Part shown: positions 26,664 to 40,681 of the stretch, one piece after another
How positions within the stretch are numbered: the first letter of the stretch is position 1
How the letters are laid out: each line of letters starts with the position of its first letter
Assembly: GCF_001677335.1 (NCBI RefSeq)
Contig: NZ_LZYB01000003.1
Span: forward strand, 186,001 to 250,000
Direction of reading: 5' to 3'
Source: Erythrobacter dokdonensis DSW-74
GTDB taxonomy: Bacteria > Pseudomonadota > Alphaproteobacteria > Sphingomonadales > Sphingomonadaceae
Length of the DNA stretch: 64,000 nucleotides
Made by a program: the position numbers and the translations under genes
The notes under the pieces: generated by a model
Seen by the model: the letters and a program-made list of their open reading frames with translations, nothing else
Told to the model about the DNA's origin: nothing
Database searches by the model: none

Positions 26664-27567
26664 CAGGCGCATGGGATACTGGCGGCGCAAGGGAAAGAAG
26701 ACGAGCACGAGCGGCAGGCCCGCGCGTCGGCCGTTGCCTGCCAATCCGCTTTTCCCTGCGGTGCTTGGCCTCTGGGGGTTTGCGCTCGGGGGCCTGATTA
26801 CCCTCGTGCTGCCACGCAATCTGGTGCTGGCCGCCGCCGCCAAGACCGGTCTCGGGACTCTCGGGGCCGGTGCGCCTTTCGTGTTGGCCGGACTGGTCGC
26901 GCTGGTTCCGGGTCTTGCGTTATTCCTCGGTGCTCGCGAACTGGCCAACAAGACAAAGCGTCGCACCGCGCCCTCGCTCGCTGCCATGGCGATGCGCCAT
27001 GTCCGCATGATCGATCCGGCGCGCGAACTGGGCAGCGATAGCCTTGATGAGCCGGTTGAGACGATTCCGTTCACGACGCAGATGCCGGAGGCCAGCTCCG
27101 CTGCCGCAAATACCGAGCAAGAGCTTCCGCCGCCCCTATCCATGGGACTGGAGGAGTTCGCCGCGCTGCCGGGGCGCAATTCGGTCTGGGTCGAGGAACC
27201 CTTGCGGGTTGAGATCGAGGCTGCGATCGTGTCGGGCGAGGCGCCTGTTGCGTCAGCGCCGACGCCGGCTCCCGCTCCGACTGCGGTCCGTCCGGCCGCG
27301 CCAAGCGCGACTGAGCGTCTGCGCGCAGTGCCGCCCGACGAACTAAGCCTTGTGCAGATGGTTGAGCGTTTCGCAGCCGCGCTGCATGAGCATCACTCTG
27401 CTCCTTCGCGTCAGGGTCGGCACACTTCTGCCGCCCCGCGCGAACAGGCATTGGCCGATGCGCTCAAGTCTCTCGCTGCCATTGCCGGCGAGGATCAGGT
27501 CAAAGGCGAAAACGAGCCTCTTCGCAAAGCTCTCGAGCGATTGCAGGAATTGCGCGGTGCTGCCTGA
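26629..27567 (+). CDS. Hypothetical membrane protein with Pro/Ala-rich tail
   Basis: From the ATG at 26629 the product has 312 residues. A basic N terminus (GYWRRKGKKTSTSG) precedes two hydrophobic helices at about 40-62 (PLFPAVLGLWGFALGGLITL) and 70-92 (GAGAPFVLAGLVALVPGLALF). A long soluble part follows, with an Ala/Pro-rich linker (about 205-230) and a helical C terminus. I recognise no family. The 26629 start overlaps the glycosyltransferase by 35 bp; the ATG at 26671, after AGGCAGGA, is a plausible alternative (298 residues). It is probably co-transcribed with the glycosyltransferase and lies upstream of gltB. Confidence 0.65.
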   Translation: MSATPTIVRQDDRRMGYWRRKGKKTSTSGRPARRPLPANPLFPAVLGLWGFALGGLITLVLPRNLVLAAAAKTGLGTLGAGAPFVLAGLVALVPGLALFLGARELANKTKRRTAPSLAAMAMRHVRMIDPARELGSDSLDEPVETIPFTTQMPEASSAAANTEQELPPPLSMGLEEFAALPGRNSVWVEEPLRVEIEAAIVSGEAPVASAPTPAPAPTAVRPAAPSATERLRAVPPDELSLVQMVERFAAALHEHHSAPSRQGRHTSAAPREQALADALKSLAAIAGEDQVKGENEPLRKALERLQELRGAA

Positions 27568-27843
27568 CGCCTGGTGAGAATGGCGCAAATCCTGCAAGTT
27601 GCATGGGCTGATGATGCGGTTCGCGCAATCTATTGATAGTCTGAATAGCTAGTCGGGAAATATTGCTTCCCGCAAACCCATTGCCAAATGTGCTTCCTGT
27701 CGGCATGAGGGGCCGAAACCGGGCATAAGCGGCCGCCCGCGGCCAGACGTGCCCAGATCACCCGCCGTTGAGCGCGCATCCCCTTGCGAGCCCCAGTGCT
27801 TGCAAAGCGCACTTACCGGTATCTGACAGATCGGACCTTTGCC
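27568..27843. promoter_or_regulatory. Leader region upstream of gltB (276 bp)
   Basis: This gap must carry the gltB promoter. It contains a small hairpin (27654-27672, stem CGGGAA/TTCCCG) that could end the upstream operon. I see no recognised riboswitch or clear -35/-10 pair. Confidence 0.3.
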
Positions 27844-32484
<4,641 letters not shown>

Positions 32485-32507
32485 ATTTCAGGAACGAGAC
32501 GACAGAC

Positions 32508-33944
32508 ATGGGCAAGGAAACCGGATTCCTCGAGCTTGATCGCCGTGAGCGGGACTATCTCGATCCGAAAGAGCGGCTGAAGAACTACCGCGAGTTCGTC
32601 ATCCAGCCGGATGATACGACCCTTTCGGCACAAGCTTCTCGCTGCATGGATTGCGGCATTCCCTATTGTCACAACGGCTGCCCGGTGAACAACATGATCC
32701 CGGACTGGAACCACCTCGTCTACGAGGCGGACTGGAAGCGGGCGCTGGACAATCTCCATTCCACCAACAACTTTCCCGAATTCACCGGACGCATCTGCCC
32801 TGCCCCCTGCGAGGCGGCGTGCACGCTCAACATCATCGACCAGCCGGTGACCATCAAGTCGATCGAATGCGCTATCGTCGATCGCGGGTGGAAGGAAGGC
32901 TGGGTCAAGCCGCAGATCCCCGCGAAGAAGACCGGCAAGTCGGTGGCCGTGGTCGGCTCCGGCCCTGCAGGCCTTGCCTGCGCGCAGCAATTGGCGCGTG
33001 CGGGTCATTCCGTGACGGTGTTCGAAAAGAACGACCGCGTCGGCGGCTTGCTGCGTTACGGCATCCCCGACTTCAAGATGGAAAAGCACCTCATCAACCG
33101 GCGCTGTCAGCAGATGGAAGCCGAGGGGGTGACGTTCAAAACCTCCAAGGAAGTGGGCGTCGATATCTCCTTCAAGTCCCTGCAGGAAAACTTTGATGCC
33201 GTGGTGCTGGCGGGCGGTGCGGAAGATGCGCGCCCGCTGTCGATCCCCGGTGCGGAAATGCCGGGCGTGCGCCTCGCGATGGAATTCCTGACCCAGCAGA
33301 ACAAGCGTGTCGCGGGTGACGACGAGCTACGTGCCGCCCCGCGCGGCTCGCTGCTCGCCACCGGCAAGCATGTCGTCGTGATCGGCGGCGGCGATACCGG
33401 CAGCGACTGTGTCGGCACCTCGAACCGGCAGGGCGCCAAGAGCGTCACCCAGCTCGAAATCATGCCCAAGCCGCCGGAGAAGGAAGACAAGGCGCTGACC
33501 TGGCCCGACTGGCCGATGAAGCTGCGCACCTCGTCGAGCCACCAGGAAGGCGTGGAGCGCGACTGGGCGGTGCTGGCCAAGCGCGTGCTCGGTGACGGCG
33601 AGACCGTGACCGGACTCGAATGCGTACGGGTCGAGTGGGTCGGTGGCCAGATGCAGGAAGTCGCGGGCAGCGAATTCACCATCCCCGCCGATCTGATCCT
33701 GCTGGCGATGGGCTTTGTCGGCCCGAAGAAGGCAGGGATGCTCGAACAGGCGGGCGTGGCGTTATCCCAGCGTGGCAATGTCGATGCCGACACCGAGAGT
33801 TACGCCACCAGCGTGCCGGGCGTCTTCGCCTGCGGCGATATGCGGCGCGGGCAGAGCCTTGTTGTCTGGGCGATCCGCGAAGGCCGCCAGGCCGCGCGCG
33901 CGGTCGACGAGGCGCTGATGGGGGCGAGCGAACTGCCGCGGTGA
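32508..33944 (+). CDS. gltD: Glutamate synthase small subunit
   Basis: The 478-residue protein has two N-terminal 4Fe-4S cysteine groups ([14 protein letters not shown] and CPAPCEAAC), an FAD-binding GXGXXG in [16 protein letters not shown], and an NADPH-binding fold with [15 protein letters not shown]. It transfers electrons from NADPH through FAD to the large subunit. It lies 23 bp after gltB and the two form the standard gltBD operon. A REPIN-like inverted repeat lies 20 bp after its stop. Confidence 0.95.
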   Translation: MGKETGFLELDRRERDYLDPKERLKNYREFVIQPDDTTLSAQASRCMDCGIPYCHNGCPVNNMIPDWNHLVYEADWKRALDNLHSTNNFPEFTGRICPAPCEAACTLNIIDQPVTIKSIECAIVDRGWKEGWVKPQIPAKKTGKSVAVVGSGPAGLACAQQLARAGHSVTVFEKNDRVGGLLRYGIPDFKMEKHLINRRCQQMEAEGVTFKTSKEVGVDISFKSLQENFDAVVLAGGAEDARPLSIPGAEMPGVRLAMEFLTQQNKRVAGDDELRAAPRGSLLATGKHVVVIGGGDTGSDCVGTSNRQGAKSVTQLEIMPKPPEKEDKALTWPDWPMKLRTSSSHQEGVERDWAVLAKRVLGDGETVTGLECVRVEWVGGQMQEVAGSEFTIPADLILLAMGFVGPKKAGMLEQAGVALSQRGNVDADTESYATSVPGVFACGDMRRGQSLVVWAIREGRQAARAVDEALMGASELPR

Positions 33945-33964
33945 GGGGAGTCTTGATCCCCTGT

Positions 33965-34054
33965 CGTCGCCCCGTGCTTGATACGAGGCTCGGCTTTTTC
34001 GGTCCAATGCTTAGGTCAAGGTGAGCCAAGCCCTGTGTCAAGCACGGGGCGACG
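33965..34054. repeat. REPIN-like paired inverted repeat
   Basis: Two 17-bp arms are exact reverse complements (33965-33981, CGTCGCCCCGTGCTTGA, and 34038-34054). A second short pair lies inside (33987-33991 with 34023-34027), around an approximately 56-bp spacer. The arm resembles the short palindromic repeats that are scattered in alphaproteobacterial genomes. Two such units in opposite orientation form a REPIN, a non-autonomous mobile element. It sits between the convergent gltD and lipoprotein genes, a usual REP location, and could also act as a bidirectional terminator. Confidence 0.6.
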
Positions 34055-34074
34055 GTTGAGAGGGGTCTCGCTCC

Positions 34075-34572
34075 TCACTCAATCCCGTGACCGTAACCGC
34101 AGCTGCCGTCGAGCGTTACCAAGCTTTCCCGTTTGCCGGTCCACCAGAATTTGACGATCCCCCTGCCGCGCTCGAAAAGATAGACTTGCGGCACATCGGG
34201 GCTACTGGCCTGGCAGCGCACCACTGTGCTCTCGGTACTTATCTGGAAGCCTTGGCAAGCCACATTCGCACGATTGAATTGCCCGCCGTCGATCAATTCT
34301 TTGGTTATCGCAAACCAGCCCGAATGGACGATGCCGTCTTCGGACAGATCCTTGGCAAGATAGAGCTCCTCATCCCTGGATCCTAAATAGAACGTGGAGC
34401 CAGTCGGCACCTCGTCAATCTTGAGGACGAGGTTGTCAGCGCCGACGTAACGGAAAGTGCTTTGGTTAGCGGTGCAATTCGCTTTGTCATGGCTCGCAGC
34501 GCAACTGGCAAGTGCCGCCGATAGCGCAGCCACAAGCTGGAGCGGAAAGGCCGAGCGCCGCAGCCGGATCAA
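34075..34572 (-). CDS. Hypothetical lipoprotein translationally coupled to murA
   Basis: The 165-residue protein has a Sec/lipoprotein-like leader ([17 protein letters not shown]; Cys24 is the likely lipid site), then an unrecognised soluble domain with four further cysteines. It starts with TTG, overlapping the murA stop by 4 bp (TTGA). It is the second gene of a murA operon and ends beside the REPIN. I do not recognise a family. By position an envelope role is likely, but function is unknown. The lower GC in this stretch than in murA hints at a different history. Confidence 0.65.
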   Translation of the reverse strand: MIRLRRSAFPLQLVAALSAALASCAASHDKANCTANQSTFRYVGADNLVLKIDEVPTGSTFYLGSRDEELYLAKDLSEDGIVHSGWFAITKELIDGGQFNRANVACQGFQISTESTVVRCQASSPDVPQVYLFERGRGIVKFWWTGKRESLVTLDGSCGYGHGIE

Positions 34573-35849
34573 TCATCTACCCGCTCGATATCCGCGCCAA
34601 CCAGCTGGAGCTTTTCCTCGAGCCGCTCGTAACCGCGATCGAGGTGATAGAGCCGCCGCACTGTCGTCTCGCCTTCCGCAGCCAGCGCGGCGATCACGAG
34701 GCTCATCGAGGCCCTGAGGTCGGTCGCCATCACTTCCGCGCCGGTCAGCCGTTCCACCCCGCGCACGATCGCGGTGCGTCCTTCGGTGGTGATGTCCGCC
34801 CCCATGCGCGCCAGTTCGGGTACATGCATGAAGCGGTTCTCGAAGATCGTCTCTTTCAGCACGCTGGTGCCTTCCGCCTTGCACAAGAGCGCCATCAGCT
34901 GCGCCTGCATGTCGGTGGCGAGACCCGGATAGGGCGCGGTGGTGAGGTTGGTGGCCTTCAACGGTCCGCTCGCGCCGACAGTGACGCTCTTGGCGTCCCA
35001 TGTCACTTCGCAGCCGATCGCTTGCAGCGCGTGGATCGTTGCCATCATCTCGTCAGCGCGCGCGCCTTCAAGGCGCACCTCGCCGCCAGTAATCGCCGCG
35101 GCGCAGGCGTAGGAACCGGCCTCGATCCGGTCAGGCATGACGCGGTAGGTCGCGCCGTGCAGACGCTTCACTCCGTGGATGGTGAGGTTCGAGGTGCCGA
35201 TGCCCTCAATCTCCGCGCCCATCGCGACGAGCATGTTGCACAAGTCGACGATCTCCGGCTCGCGCGCGGCGTTGAACAGGCGGCTGGTGCCGTTCGCCAG
35301 CACCGCCGCCATCAGCGCGTTCTCGGTCGCGCCGACGCTGACTACGGGGAAGTCAAAATCCCCGCCCGGCATCCCGCCATCGGGCTGGTAGGCCTTCACG
35401 TAACCCTGCGCGAGTTCGATATGCGCGCCGAAGGCTTCGAGCGCCTTCAGATGGAGGTCGATCGGGCGATTGCCGATCGCGCAGCCGCCGGGCATCGAGA
35501 CCGTCGCCTCGCCCGCGCGGGCGAGCATCGGACCGAGCACGAGGATGCTCGCGCGCATCTTGCGCACCAGATCATAGGGCGCGACGGTGGAGGTGATGCG
35601 GGTCGCCTCCATGCTCATCACCCGCCCGAAATCCTCGGGCCGCGTGCCCTGGATCACGGTGGTGACACCGAACTGGTTCATCAGGTGCTGGAACCCGTCG
35701 ATATCTGCCAGACGCGGCAGGTTGCGCAGCGTCAGCGGCTCCTCGGTCAGAAGCGCGCAGGGGATCAGGGTGAGCGCTGCGTTCTTCGCCCCGGAGATCG
35801 GGATGGTCCCGGAAAGGCGGTTGCCGCCACGGATGATGAGCTTGTCCAT
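34569..35849 (-). CDS. murA: UDP-N-acetylglucosamine 1-carboxyvinyltransferase
   Basis: The 426-residue protein has the inside-out alpha/beta fold of MurA/EPSP synthases. The active-site loop is [17 protein letters not shown] with phosphoenolpyruvate-binding Cys123; the Cys means fosfomycin sensitivity is expected. It opens [26 protein letters not shown], shortened here to the typical MurA start [13 protein letters not shown]. It performs the first committed step of peptidoglycan synthesis in the cytoplasm. The start at 35849 follows AGGCGGAAATC; a longer frame up to 35933 has no such site. It diverges from galU over about 139 bp. Confidence 0.96.
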   Translation of the reverse strand: MDKLIIRGGNRLSGTIPISGAKNAALTLIPCALLTEEPLTLRNLPRLADIDGFQHLMNQFGVTTVIQGTRPEDFGRVMSMEATRITSTVAPYDLVRKMRASILVLGPMLARAGEATVSMPGGCAIGNRPIDLHLKALEAFGAHIELAQGYVKAYQPDGGMPGGDFDFPVVSVGATENALMAAVLANGTSRLFNAAREPEIVDLCNMLVAMGAEIEGIGTSNLTIHGVKRLHGATYRVMPDRIEAGSYACAAAITGGEVRLEGARADEMMATIHALQAIGCEVTWDAKSVTVGASGPLKATNLTTAPYPGLATDMQAQLMALLCKAEGTSVLKETIFENRFMHVPELARMGADITTEGRTAIVRGVERLTGAEVMATDLRASMSLVIAALAAEGETTVRRLYHLDRGYERLEEKLQLVGADIERVDD

Positions 35850-35988
35850 GATTTCCGCCTTAACGAAAAGCACTCCCGGTGCAACTCGAAGGCACCTCAG
35901 GCCGGTCAAACATTGACCTGGTCGAATGCGCACGGCACGGGTGGTCCGGGGCGCATGACTTCCCGATCATAACCAGCGAGGGTGCCGA

Positions 35989-36867
35989 ATGTCTCCCAAA
36001 CCGATCCGTAAGGCCGTGTTTCCTGTTGCCGGTCTCGGCACACGTTTCCTGCCCGCGACCAAGGTCGTACCCAAGGAACTGCTGCCAGTGGTGGATCGCC
36101 CGCTGATCCAATATGCCGTCGACGAAGCGCGCGAAGCGGGGATCGAGCAGATGATCTTCGTCACCGGACGCGGCAAGACCGGGATCGTCGAACATTTCGA
36201 CATCGCCTTCGAACTCGAACAGACCATGTCCGAACGCGGCAAGGATCTGTCCGTGCTCGATCCGACGCGGGCGACACCGGGCGATGTTATCGCGGTGCGC
36301 CAGCAGGTACCGCTTGGCCTCGGCCATGCGATCTGGTGTGCGCGCGCGATTGTCGGGGATGAACCTTTCGCGATTTTCCTGCCCGACGAGTTGATGGTCG
36401 CCAAGCAAGGCGGCACTGGCTGCATGAAGCAGATGGTCGATGCCTATGGACAGCTTGGCGGCAACCTCATCTCGGTGCTCGAGGTGCCGCTGGAGCAGGT
36501 CTCCAGCTACGGCGTGATTGCACCGGGCGAGACACGCGGCGCGCTTACCGAAGTGAAGGGCCTCGTCGAGAAGCCCCCGGTGGCCGAGGCGCCTTCGAAC
36601 AAGATCGTCTCGGGCCGCTATATTCTCCAGCCCGAAGTGATGCGGGTGCTGGAAAACCAGGGGAAGGGCGCGGGCGGGGAAATCCAGCTGACCGACGCGA
36701 TGGCAAAGATGATCGGCACACAGCCGTTCCACGCGGTGACCTTTGACGGCAACCGCTACGATTGCGGCAGCAAGGTCGGATTTGTCGAGGCGACGCTGGC
36801 GATTGCCCTTTCGCGGCCCGACATGGGCGCTGATGTGCGTGCGATTGCACTCGATCTGTTAAAGTAA
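35989..36867 (+). CDS. galU: UTP-glucose-1-phosphate uridylyltransferase
   Basis: The 292-residue protein has the nucleotidyltransferase opening AVFPVAGLGTRFLPATKVVPK, cut here to AGLGTRFLPATK, followed by KELLPVVDRPLIQYAV. The conserved FLPDEL, VEKP and IQLTDA motifs of GalU are also present. It makes UDP-glucose from UTP and glucose-1-phosphate, the precursor for surface polysaccharides and glycolipids. It shares the divergent promoter region with murA. Its context next to murA and near exosortase-type glycosylation genes fits an envelope-polymer role. Confidence 0.94.
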   Translation: MSPKPIRKAVFPVAGLGTRFLPATKVVPKELLPVVDRPLIQYAVDEAREAGIEQMIFVTGRGKTGIVEHFDIAFELEQTMSERGKDLSVLDPTRATPGDVIAVRQQVPLGLGHAIWCARAIVGDEPFAIFLPDELMVAKQGGTGCMKQMVDAYGQLGGNLISVLEVPLEQVSSYGVIAPGETRGALTEVKGLVEKPPVAEAPSNKIVSGRYILQPEVMRVLENQGKGAGGEIQLTDAMAKMIGTQPFHAVTFDGNRYDCGSKVGFVEATLAIALSRPDMGADVRAIALDLLK

Positions 36868-36871
36868 GCAG

Positions 36872-36898
36872 GCGAGGGGCAGCGTCGCCGCCCCTCGC
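36872..36898. terminator. Hairpin between convergent galU and flotillin genes
   Basis: A 9-bp stem (36872-36880 with 36890-36898) with a 9-nt loop lies 5 bp after the galU stop. A short T-run (CCTTTC) follows on the plus strand. It probably terminates galU and may also act on the converging flotillin transcript. Confidence 0.6.
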
Positions 36899-36906
36899 AC
36901 CTTTCA

Positions 36907-38643
36907 TCACTCGGCAGCTTCGGTGCCGGGCGCATCCTCCGCGTCATTGTCGCGGGCGATGGCCTTGGGCGCGGCGGGCTTGGCCGGAGCGGGAGGCGGG
37001 GTTTCCGCCTCGGCCCTTGCCGCCGTCTTGACCAGACCCGAGAGCGAGGAGCCGTCCAGCCCCAACTCCTTCATCAGCCCGTCGAGCACCGGGGCCTGCG
37101 CGCGGTAGGCCAGCGCGGCGGCCACGGCATCGCTGGCAAGGTTGCCCGAGCCCCCGGCACCGCCGCCCGCACCGCCCGCGTCGTTCGCCGCGCGCCCGCC
37201 ATTGGTGAGTCCGTCGACCTGCACGATCTTGATCGAATCGATCGCTTCCATCGGCTTGGCGCTTTCGCGGATGACTTCGGGCAGCACCTTCAGCAGCGCC
37301 ATCTTGGTCTGGAGCGAGATCTGGTCGCTTGACAGGATGTTCGCTGCCTCGTTGATCGCGCGCTGGCCCGCCGCTTCCACCTCGAAGCGCACCCGCGCGG
37401 CTTCGGCGCGCAGCTTTTCGGCCTCGGCCTCGCCCTGGGCTTCGAACCGGATCGCCTCGGCGCGGTTGGTGGCGGCGTCCTTTTCCGCTTCGGCCTGCAC
37501 CTTGATCGCGATGGCATCGCGCTCGGCCTGCTTGGCGGCTTCGATCAGCTCGATCTTCTTCTGGCGTTCCGCGATCTCGCTTTCGCGCGCGGTGGCGACG
37601 CGTTCCTCGGCCTCGACCGCCTTGGCGCGGGCGTCATCGGCCTCGGCCTTGGCCTGGCTTTCCTCGCGGCTCTTGTTCTGCACCGCGATCTGTTGTTCCT
37701 GCCGGGCGATTTCGAGCGCGCGCTGCTGATCAATGCGGGCTTCCTCGACGAGGCGATCAGCCTCGATCTGCTGGGCATCGACCTGCTTCTTGGCCTCGAT
37801 CCGCGCGGCATCGGCCTCGCGTTGGCGCTCGGCCTGTTCGCGGGCGATTTCGGCAACCTGCGCGGCGCGCCGCACCTCGACCTCGCGCTCCTGTTCCAAT
37901 CGCGCATATTCCTCGTCACGCGCGATTTCGAAGCTGCGCTTGTTTGCTTCGAGGTTCTTGCTCTCCATCTGGACGCGCGTGTCCTGCTCGATGTCGTTGC
38001 GCAGCTTCTTGCGCGCCTCGATCTGCTCGGTCAGCTTGGTGAGGCCTTCCGCGTCGAAGGCATTGTTGGCATTGAAGTGCTCGATGCTGGTCTGGTCGAG
38101 CCCGGTGAGCGAGACCGACTCCAGTTCCAGACCGTTCATCGCGAGGTCGTTGGAGGAGACCTGCTGCACCTTCTGCACGAAATCGGCGCGCTGCTCGTGC
38201 AGCTCGTTCATGGTCATGCCCGCCGCAACGGATCGTAGCGCGTCGACGAACTTGCCTTCGACCAGATCCTTGAGCGCATCAGGCTGCATGGTGCGCATGC
38301 CCAGCGTTTGCGCGGCCATCGCGATCGCCTCGGCATCGGGGCGGACGCGGACGTAGAATTCGGCTTTCACATCAATGCGCAGTCGGTCCAGCGTGATCAG
38401 CGCTTCGTTATCCTTGCGCACCACCGACAGCACCAGCGTGTTCATGTTTACCGGCATGGTCTCGTGCAGCACAGGGAAAACCAGCGCGCCACCGTTCATC
38501 ACCACCTTCTCGCCCCCCAGGCCGGTGCGCACGAAGGCGGTTTCCTTGGTAGCGCGGCGATAGAGCGTGGTCAGGAAGGCAATGAAGATGATGAAGACGA
38601 GGAAGCCGCCCCCGCCGATGATTGCCAAGGTGATCCAGTCCAT
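36907..38643 (-). CDS. Flotillin-like SPFH-domain membrane protein (YqiK type)
   Basis: The 578-residue protein has one N-terminal membrane helix (ITLAIIGGGGFLVFIIFIAFL). An SPFH/band-7 domain runs from about 35 to 210 (TGLGGEKVVMNGGALVFP), then a very long charged coiled coil (about 210-440, with repeated KAEADDARAKAVEAEERV-like segments) and a Gly/Ala-rich tail. Flotillins form membrane microdomain scaffolds. The adjacent OB-fold membrane protein is the usual NfeD-like partner, and this pair matches E. coli YqiK/YqiJ. The two genes are 11 bp apart and co-transcribed. Confidence 0.92.
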   Translation of the reverse strand: MDWITLAIIGGGGFLVFIIFIAFLTTLYRRATKETAFVRTGLGGEKVVMNGGALVFPVLHETMPVNMNTLVLSVVRKDNEALITLDRLRIDVKAEFYVRVRPDAEAIAMAAQTLGMRTMQPDALKDLVEGKFVDALRSVAAGMTMNELHEQRADFVQKVQQVSSNDLAMNGLELESVSLTGLDQTSIEHFNANNAFDAEGLTKLTEQIEARKKLRNDIEQDTRVQMESKNLEANKRSFEIARDEEYARLEQEREVEVRRAAQVAEIAREQAERQREADAARIEAKKQVDAQQIEADRLVEEARIDQQRALEIARQEQQIAVQNKSREESQAKAEADDARAKAVEAEERVATARESEIAERQKKIELIEAAKQAERDAIAIKVQAEAEKDAATNRAEAIRFEAQGEAEAEKLRAEAARVRFEVEAAGQRAINEAANILSSDQISLQTKMALLKVLPEVIRESAKPMEAIDSIKIVQVDGLTNGGRAANDAGGAGGGAGGSGNLASDAVAAALAYRAQAPVLDGLMKELGLDGSSLSGLVKTAARAEAETPPPAPAKPAAPKAIARDNDAEDAPGTEAAE

Positions 38644-38654
38644 ATGCGTCCCTT

Positions 38655-39284
38655 TCAGGTATCGAGCCCGAGCAGAGGGCTTTCGTAATGAATGGCGAAG
38701 AAAGTCTGGCCTTCACGCCGCACGAGGAGAACGGTCTCGCCCTCCCGCAATTCGGTGCTCGCGTCATGGGGTTCGACCATGACAAAATGCGCCTGACCGT
38801 GAGCGTCGGTGACCCTGGCACGCGCGGGCGAGCCGTGCCGCGCCGTGCCGATCTGGATTTCGCCGTCGCGCCGCACCAGATCGTCGAGGGCGACCGCGGT
38901 GGTCTCGTCCTTCGGCATGATCGCCGCGAGCGGGCGGACGGTGAGGTTGTTGAGCGGCAGTGCCGCCGCGGCAGCAGCCAGCGCGGCCCATCCAGCGGAA
39001 AGCGGTGCGCCCAGAGTGCCGGCGATCACCGCTTGTCCAATCACCCCGGCGGTGCCGAAGGTGAACAGCAGGCACGCCAGCCACACCATTACAGGCACCC
39101 GTCCCAGCCCGAGCAGGCTTGTCAGACCTTCAGCCAGGCCGCCCGCTTCGAGCCCGTCGGGCGCGTCGAAATCGCCCACGCCCTCAAGGGCGTCGGCAAC
39201 GCCGCTGATCTGCAGCACCGCCACCAGCGCAAGCGCACCGAAGGCGAGCAGAAACGGCAGGTTGTGGGGTTCAAGCAGGCTCAC
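38655..39284 (-). CDS. YqiJ-like OB-fold membrane protein
   Basis: From the GTG at 39284 the product has 209 residues: three N-terminal membrane helices (about 8-30, 55-80 and 85-105) and a C-terminal OB-fold (RDGEIQIGTARHGSPARARVT). This is the architecture of YqiJ/NfeD partners of flotillins. No ATG is available near the 5' end; GTG codons at 39284, 39290 and 39329 are in frame. I prefer 39284 because GGGG lies about 10 bp upstream and the product then begins at the membrane helix. It is upstream of the flotillin gene in the same operon. Confidence 0.78.
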   Translation of the reverse strand: MSLLEPHNLPFLLAFGALALVAVLQISGVADALEGVGDFDAPDGLEAGGLAEGLTSLLGLGRVPVMVWLACLLFTFGTAGVIGQAVIAGTLGAPLSAGWAALAAAAAALPLNNLTVRPLAAIMPKDETTAVALDDLVRRDGEIQIGTARHGSPARARVTDAHGQAHFVMVEPHDASTELREGETVLLVRREGQTFFAIHYESPLLGLDT

Positions 39285-39388
39285 GCCCACGGCCCCGGAT
39301 TCGCAAGGCGAAGGTTCAATCCCATCCACACCAAGCTAGGGCAAAGACCGTTGAACCCAAAGCGGATTCGGATTTGCTCGTGTCGATT

Positions 39389-40681
39389 TCAGGCAGGCGT
39401 GAATTTGAGCGGCAGCGTCTTCAAACCGCCGACAAAGGTGCTGCTGGCGCGCTTCGCTTCGCCCGCCGGTTCGACCGCCGCGACCCGGTCGAGAATTGCT
39501 TCGAACAGGATGCGCATTTCCAGCCGCGCGAGGTGCAGGCCAAGGCACTGGTGCGCCCCTGCCCCGAAGGCGAGATGGCGGTTGGGCGAGCGGGCCGCGT
39601 CGAAGCGGCGAGGATCGGGGAATTGCGCGGGATCGTGATTGGCCGCGACGTAGTTGATCATCAGCCAGTCGCCCTTCTTGACATGCTGCCCGCCAATCTC
39701 GACGTCCTCGGCGGCGGTGCGCATGAAGTGCTGTACGGGGCTGGTCCAACGGATCGCTTCCTCGACAATGCCGGGGAGCAGCGAACCGTCGGCGCGCACG
39801 CGGGCATATTGTCCGGGATCGCGCGCCAGTGCCTGCATCGCGCCTGCGGTGCTGGCGCTCGTCGTGTCGTGCCCGGCGGTAGCGACGATGATATAATAGC
39901 CCGCCATGTCTCGCGGCGGTAGCGGCTGGCCGTCCACAAGAGCATTGGCGATCACGCTGGCGACATCGTCGGTCGGGTTGCGACGGCGGTCTTCTGCTAG
40001 GGCAGCAAAGTAATCCTCGAACGTCTGCACCGCGCCCGCGACGATCTGCACCACCTGTTCGGGGGTCATGTTTTCCATGCCGCTGCCCGAAAGGTCCTTG
40101 TCCTGTCCGCCGAACAGCTGCTGGGTGAGCATCTGCATCCGGAACTCGTCTGCCGGCGGCACCCCGAGGATCTGCATCACGACGCGCAGGGGATAGGGAC
40201 CGGATACTTCCTTCACGAAGTCGACCTCGGGGCCCTGTTCCAGCATCCGGTCAACCGTCCGCGCCGCGAGCGCACGCAGCTCGTCCTCGAGCTGTGCAAG
40301 ATTGCGCGGCATGAACCACTCCTGCGTCAGCTTGCGGTATTTGGGGTGGATCGGCGCGTCGAACACCACCAGCGAATCGACCAGCATGTTGGAGCCTGTC
40401 GCCGCGCGGCTGAATTCGATCGCTTGGTTGAAGCTGAAAACGACCGGGCGCGGGTTGTTGAGGAAGGTCGCGTTGTCCTTCGAAATCCGCATCACGTCAT
40501 CGTAGGAGGTGACCAGCCAGAACGGCTCGAACAGCCCTGGCGTGTCGGGCTGGACTTTGGCTACTGGGGTTTCGGCGCGGATGGCATCGAAGGTGTCGAG
40601 CAGCCCATCCCACTGCGCATAGGCGTGCGGATCGATCACCCGGCGCGCCACGTCGCCCGGCAGGACGGCCGTGCCGCTCAC
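39389..40681 (-). CDS. Cytochrome P450
   Basis: The 430-residue soluble P450 has the oxygen-activation helix motif AGHDTTS (about residues 267-273), the ExxR pair in EEAIRW, and the heme-thiolate loop FGAGAHQCLGLHLAR (Cys near 378). It resembles bacterial soluble P450s (CYP108/CYP125/CYP153 neighbourhood), which hydroxylate fatty acids, terpenoids or steroid side chains; I cannot fix the subfamily. It starts with GTG, overlapping the stop of the CoA ligase (GTGA), so the pair is one unit: activation or hydroxylation of a common carbon source is likely. Electron-partner genes (ferredoxin, reductase) are not adjacent. Confidence 0.92.
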   Translation of the reverse strand: MSGTAVLPGDVARRVIDPHAYAQWDGLLDTFDAIRAETPVAKVQPDTPGLFEPFWLVTSYDDVMRISKDNATFLNNPRPVVFSFNQAIEFSRAATGSNMLVDSLVVFDAPIHPKYRKLTQEWFMPRNLAQLEDELRALAARTVDRMLEQGPEVDFVKEVSGPYPLRVVMQILGVPPADEFRMQMLTQQLFGGQDKDLSGSGMENMTPEQVVQIVAGAVQTFEDYFAALAEDRRRNPTDDVASVIANALVDGQPLPPRDMAGYYIIVATAGHDTTSASTAGAMQALARDPGQYARVRADGSLLPGIVEEAIRWTSPVQHFMRTAAEDVEIGGQHVKKGDWLMINYVAANHDPAQFPDPRRFDAARSPNRHLAFGAGAHQCLGLHLARLEMRILFEAILDRVAAVEPAGEAKRASSTFVGGLKTLPLKFTPA

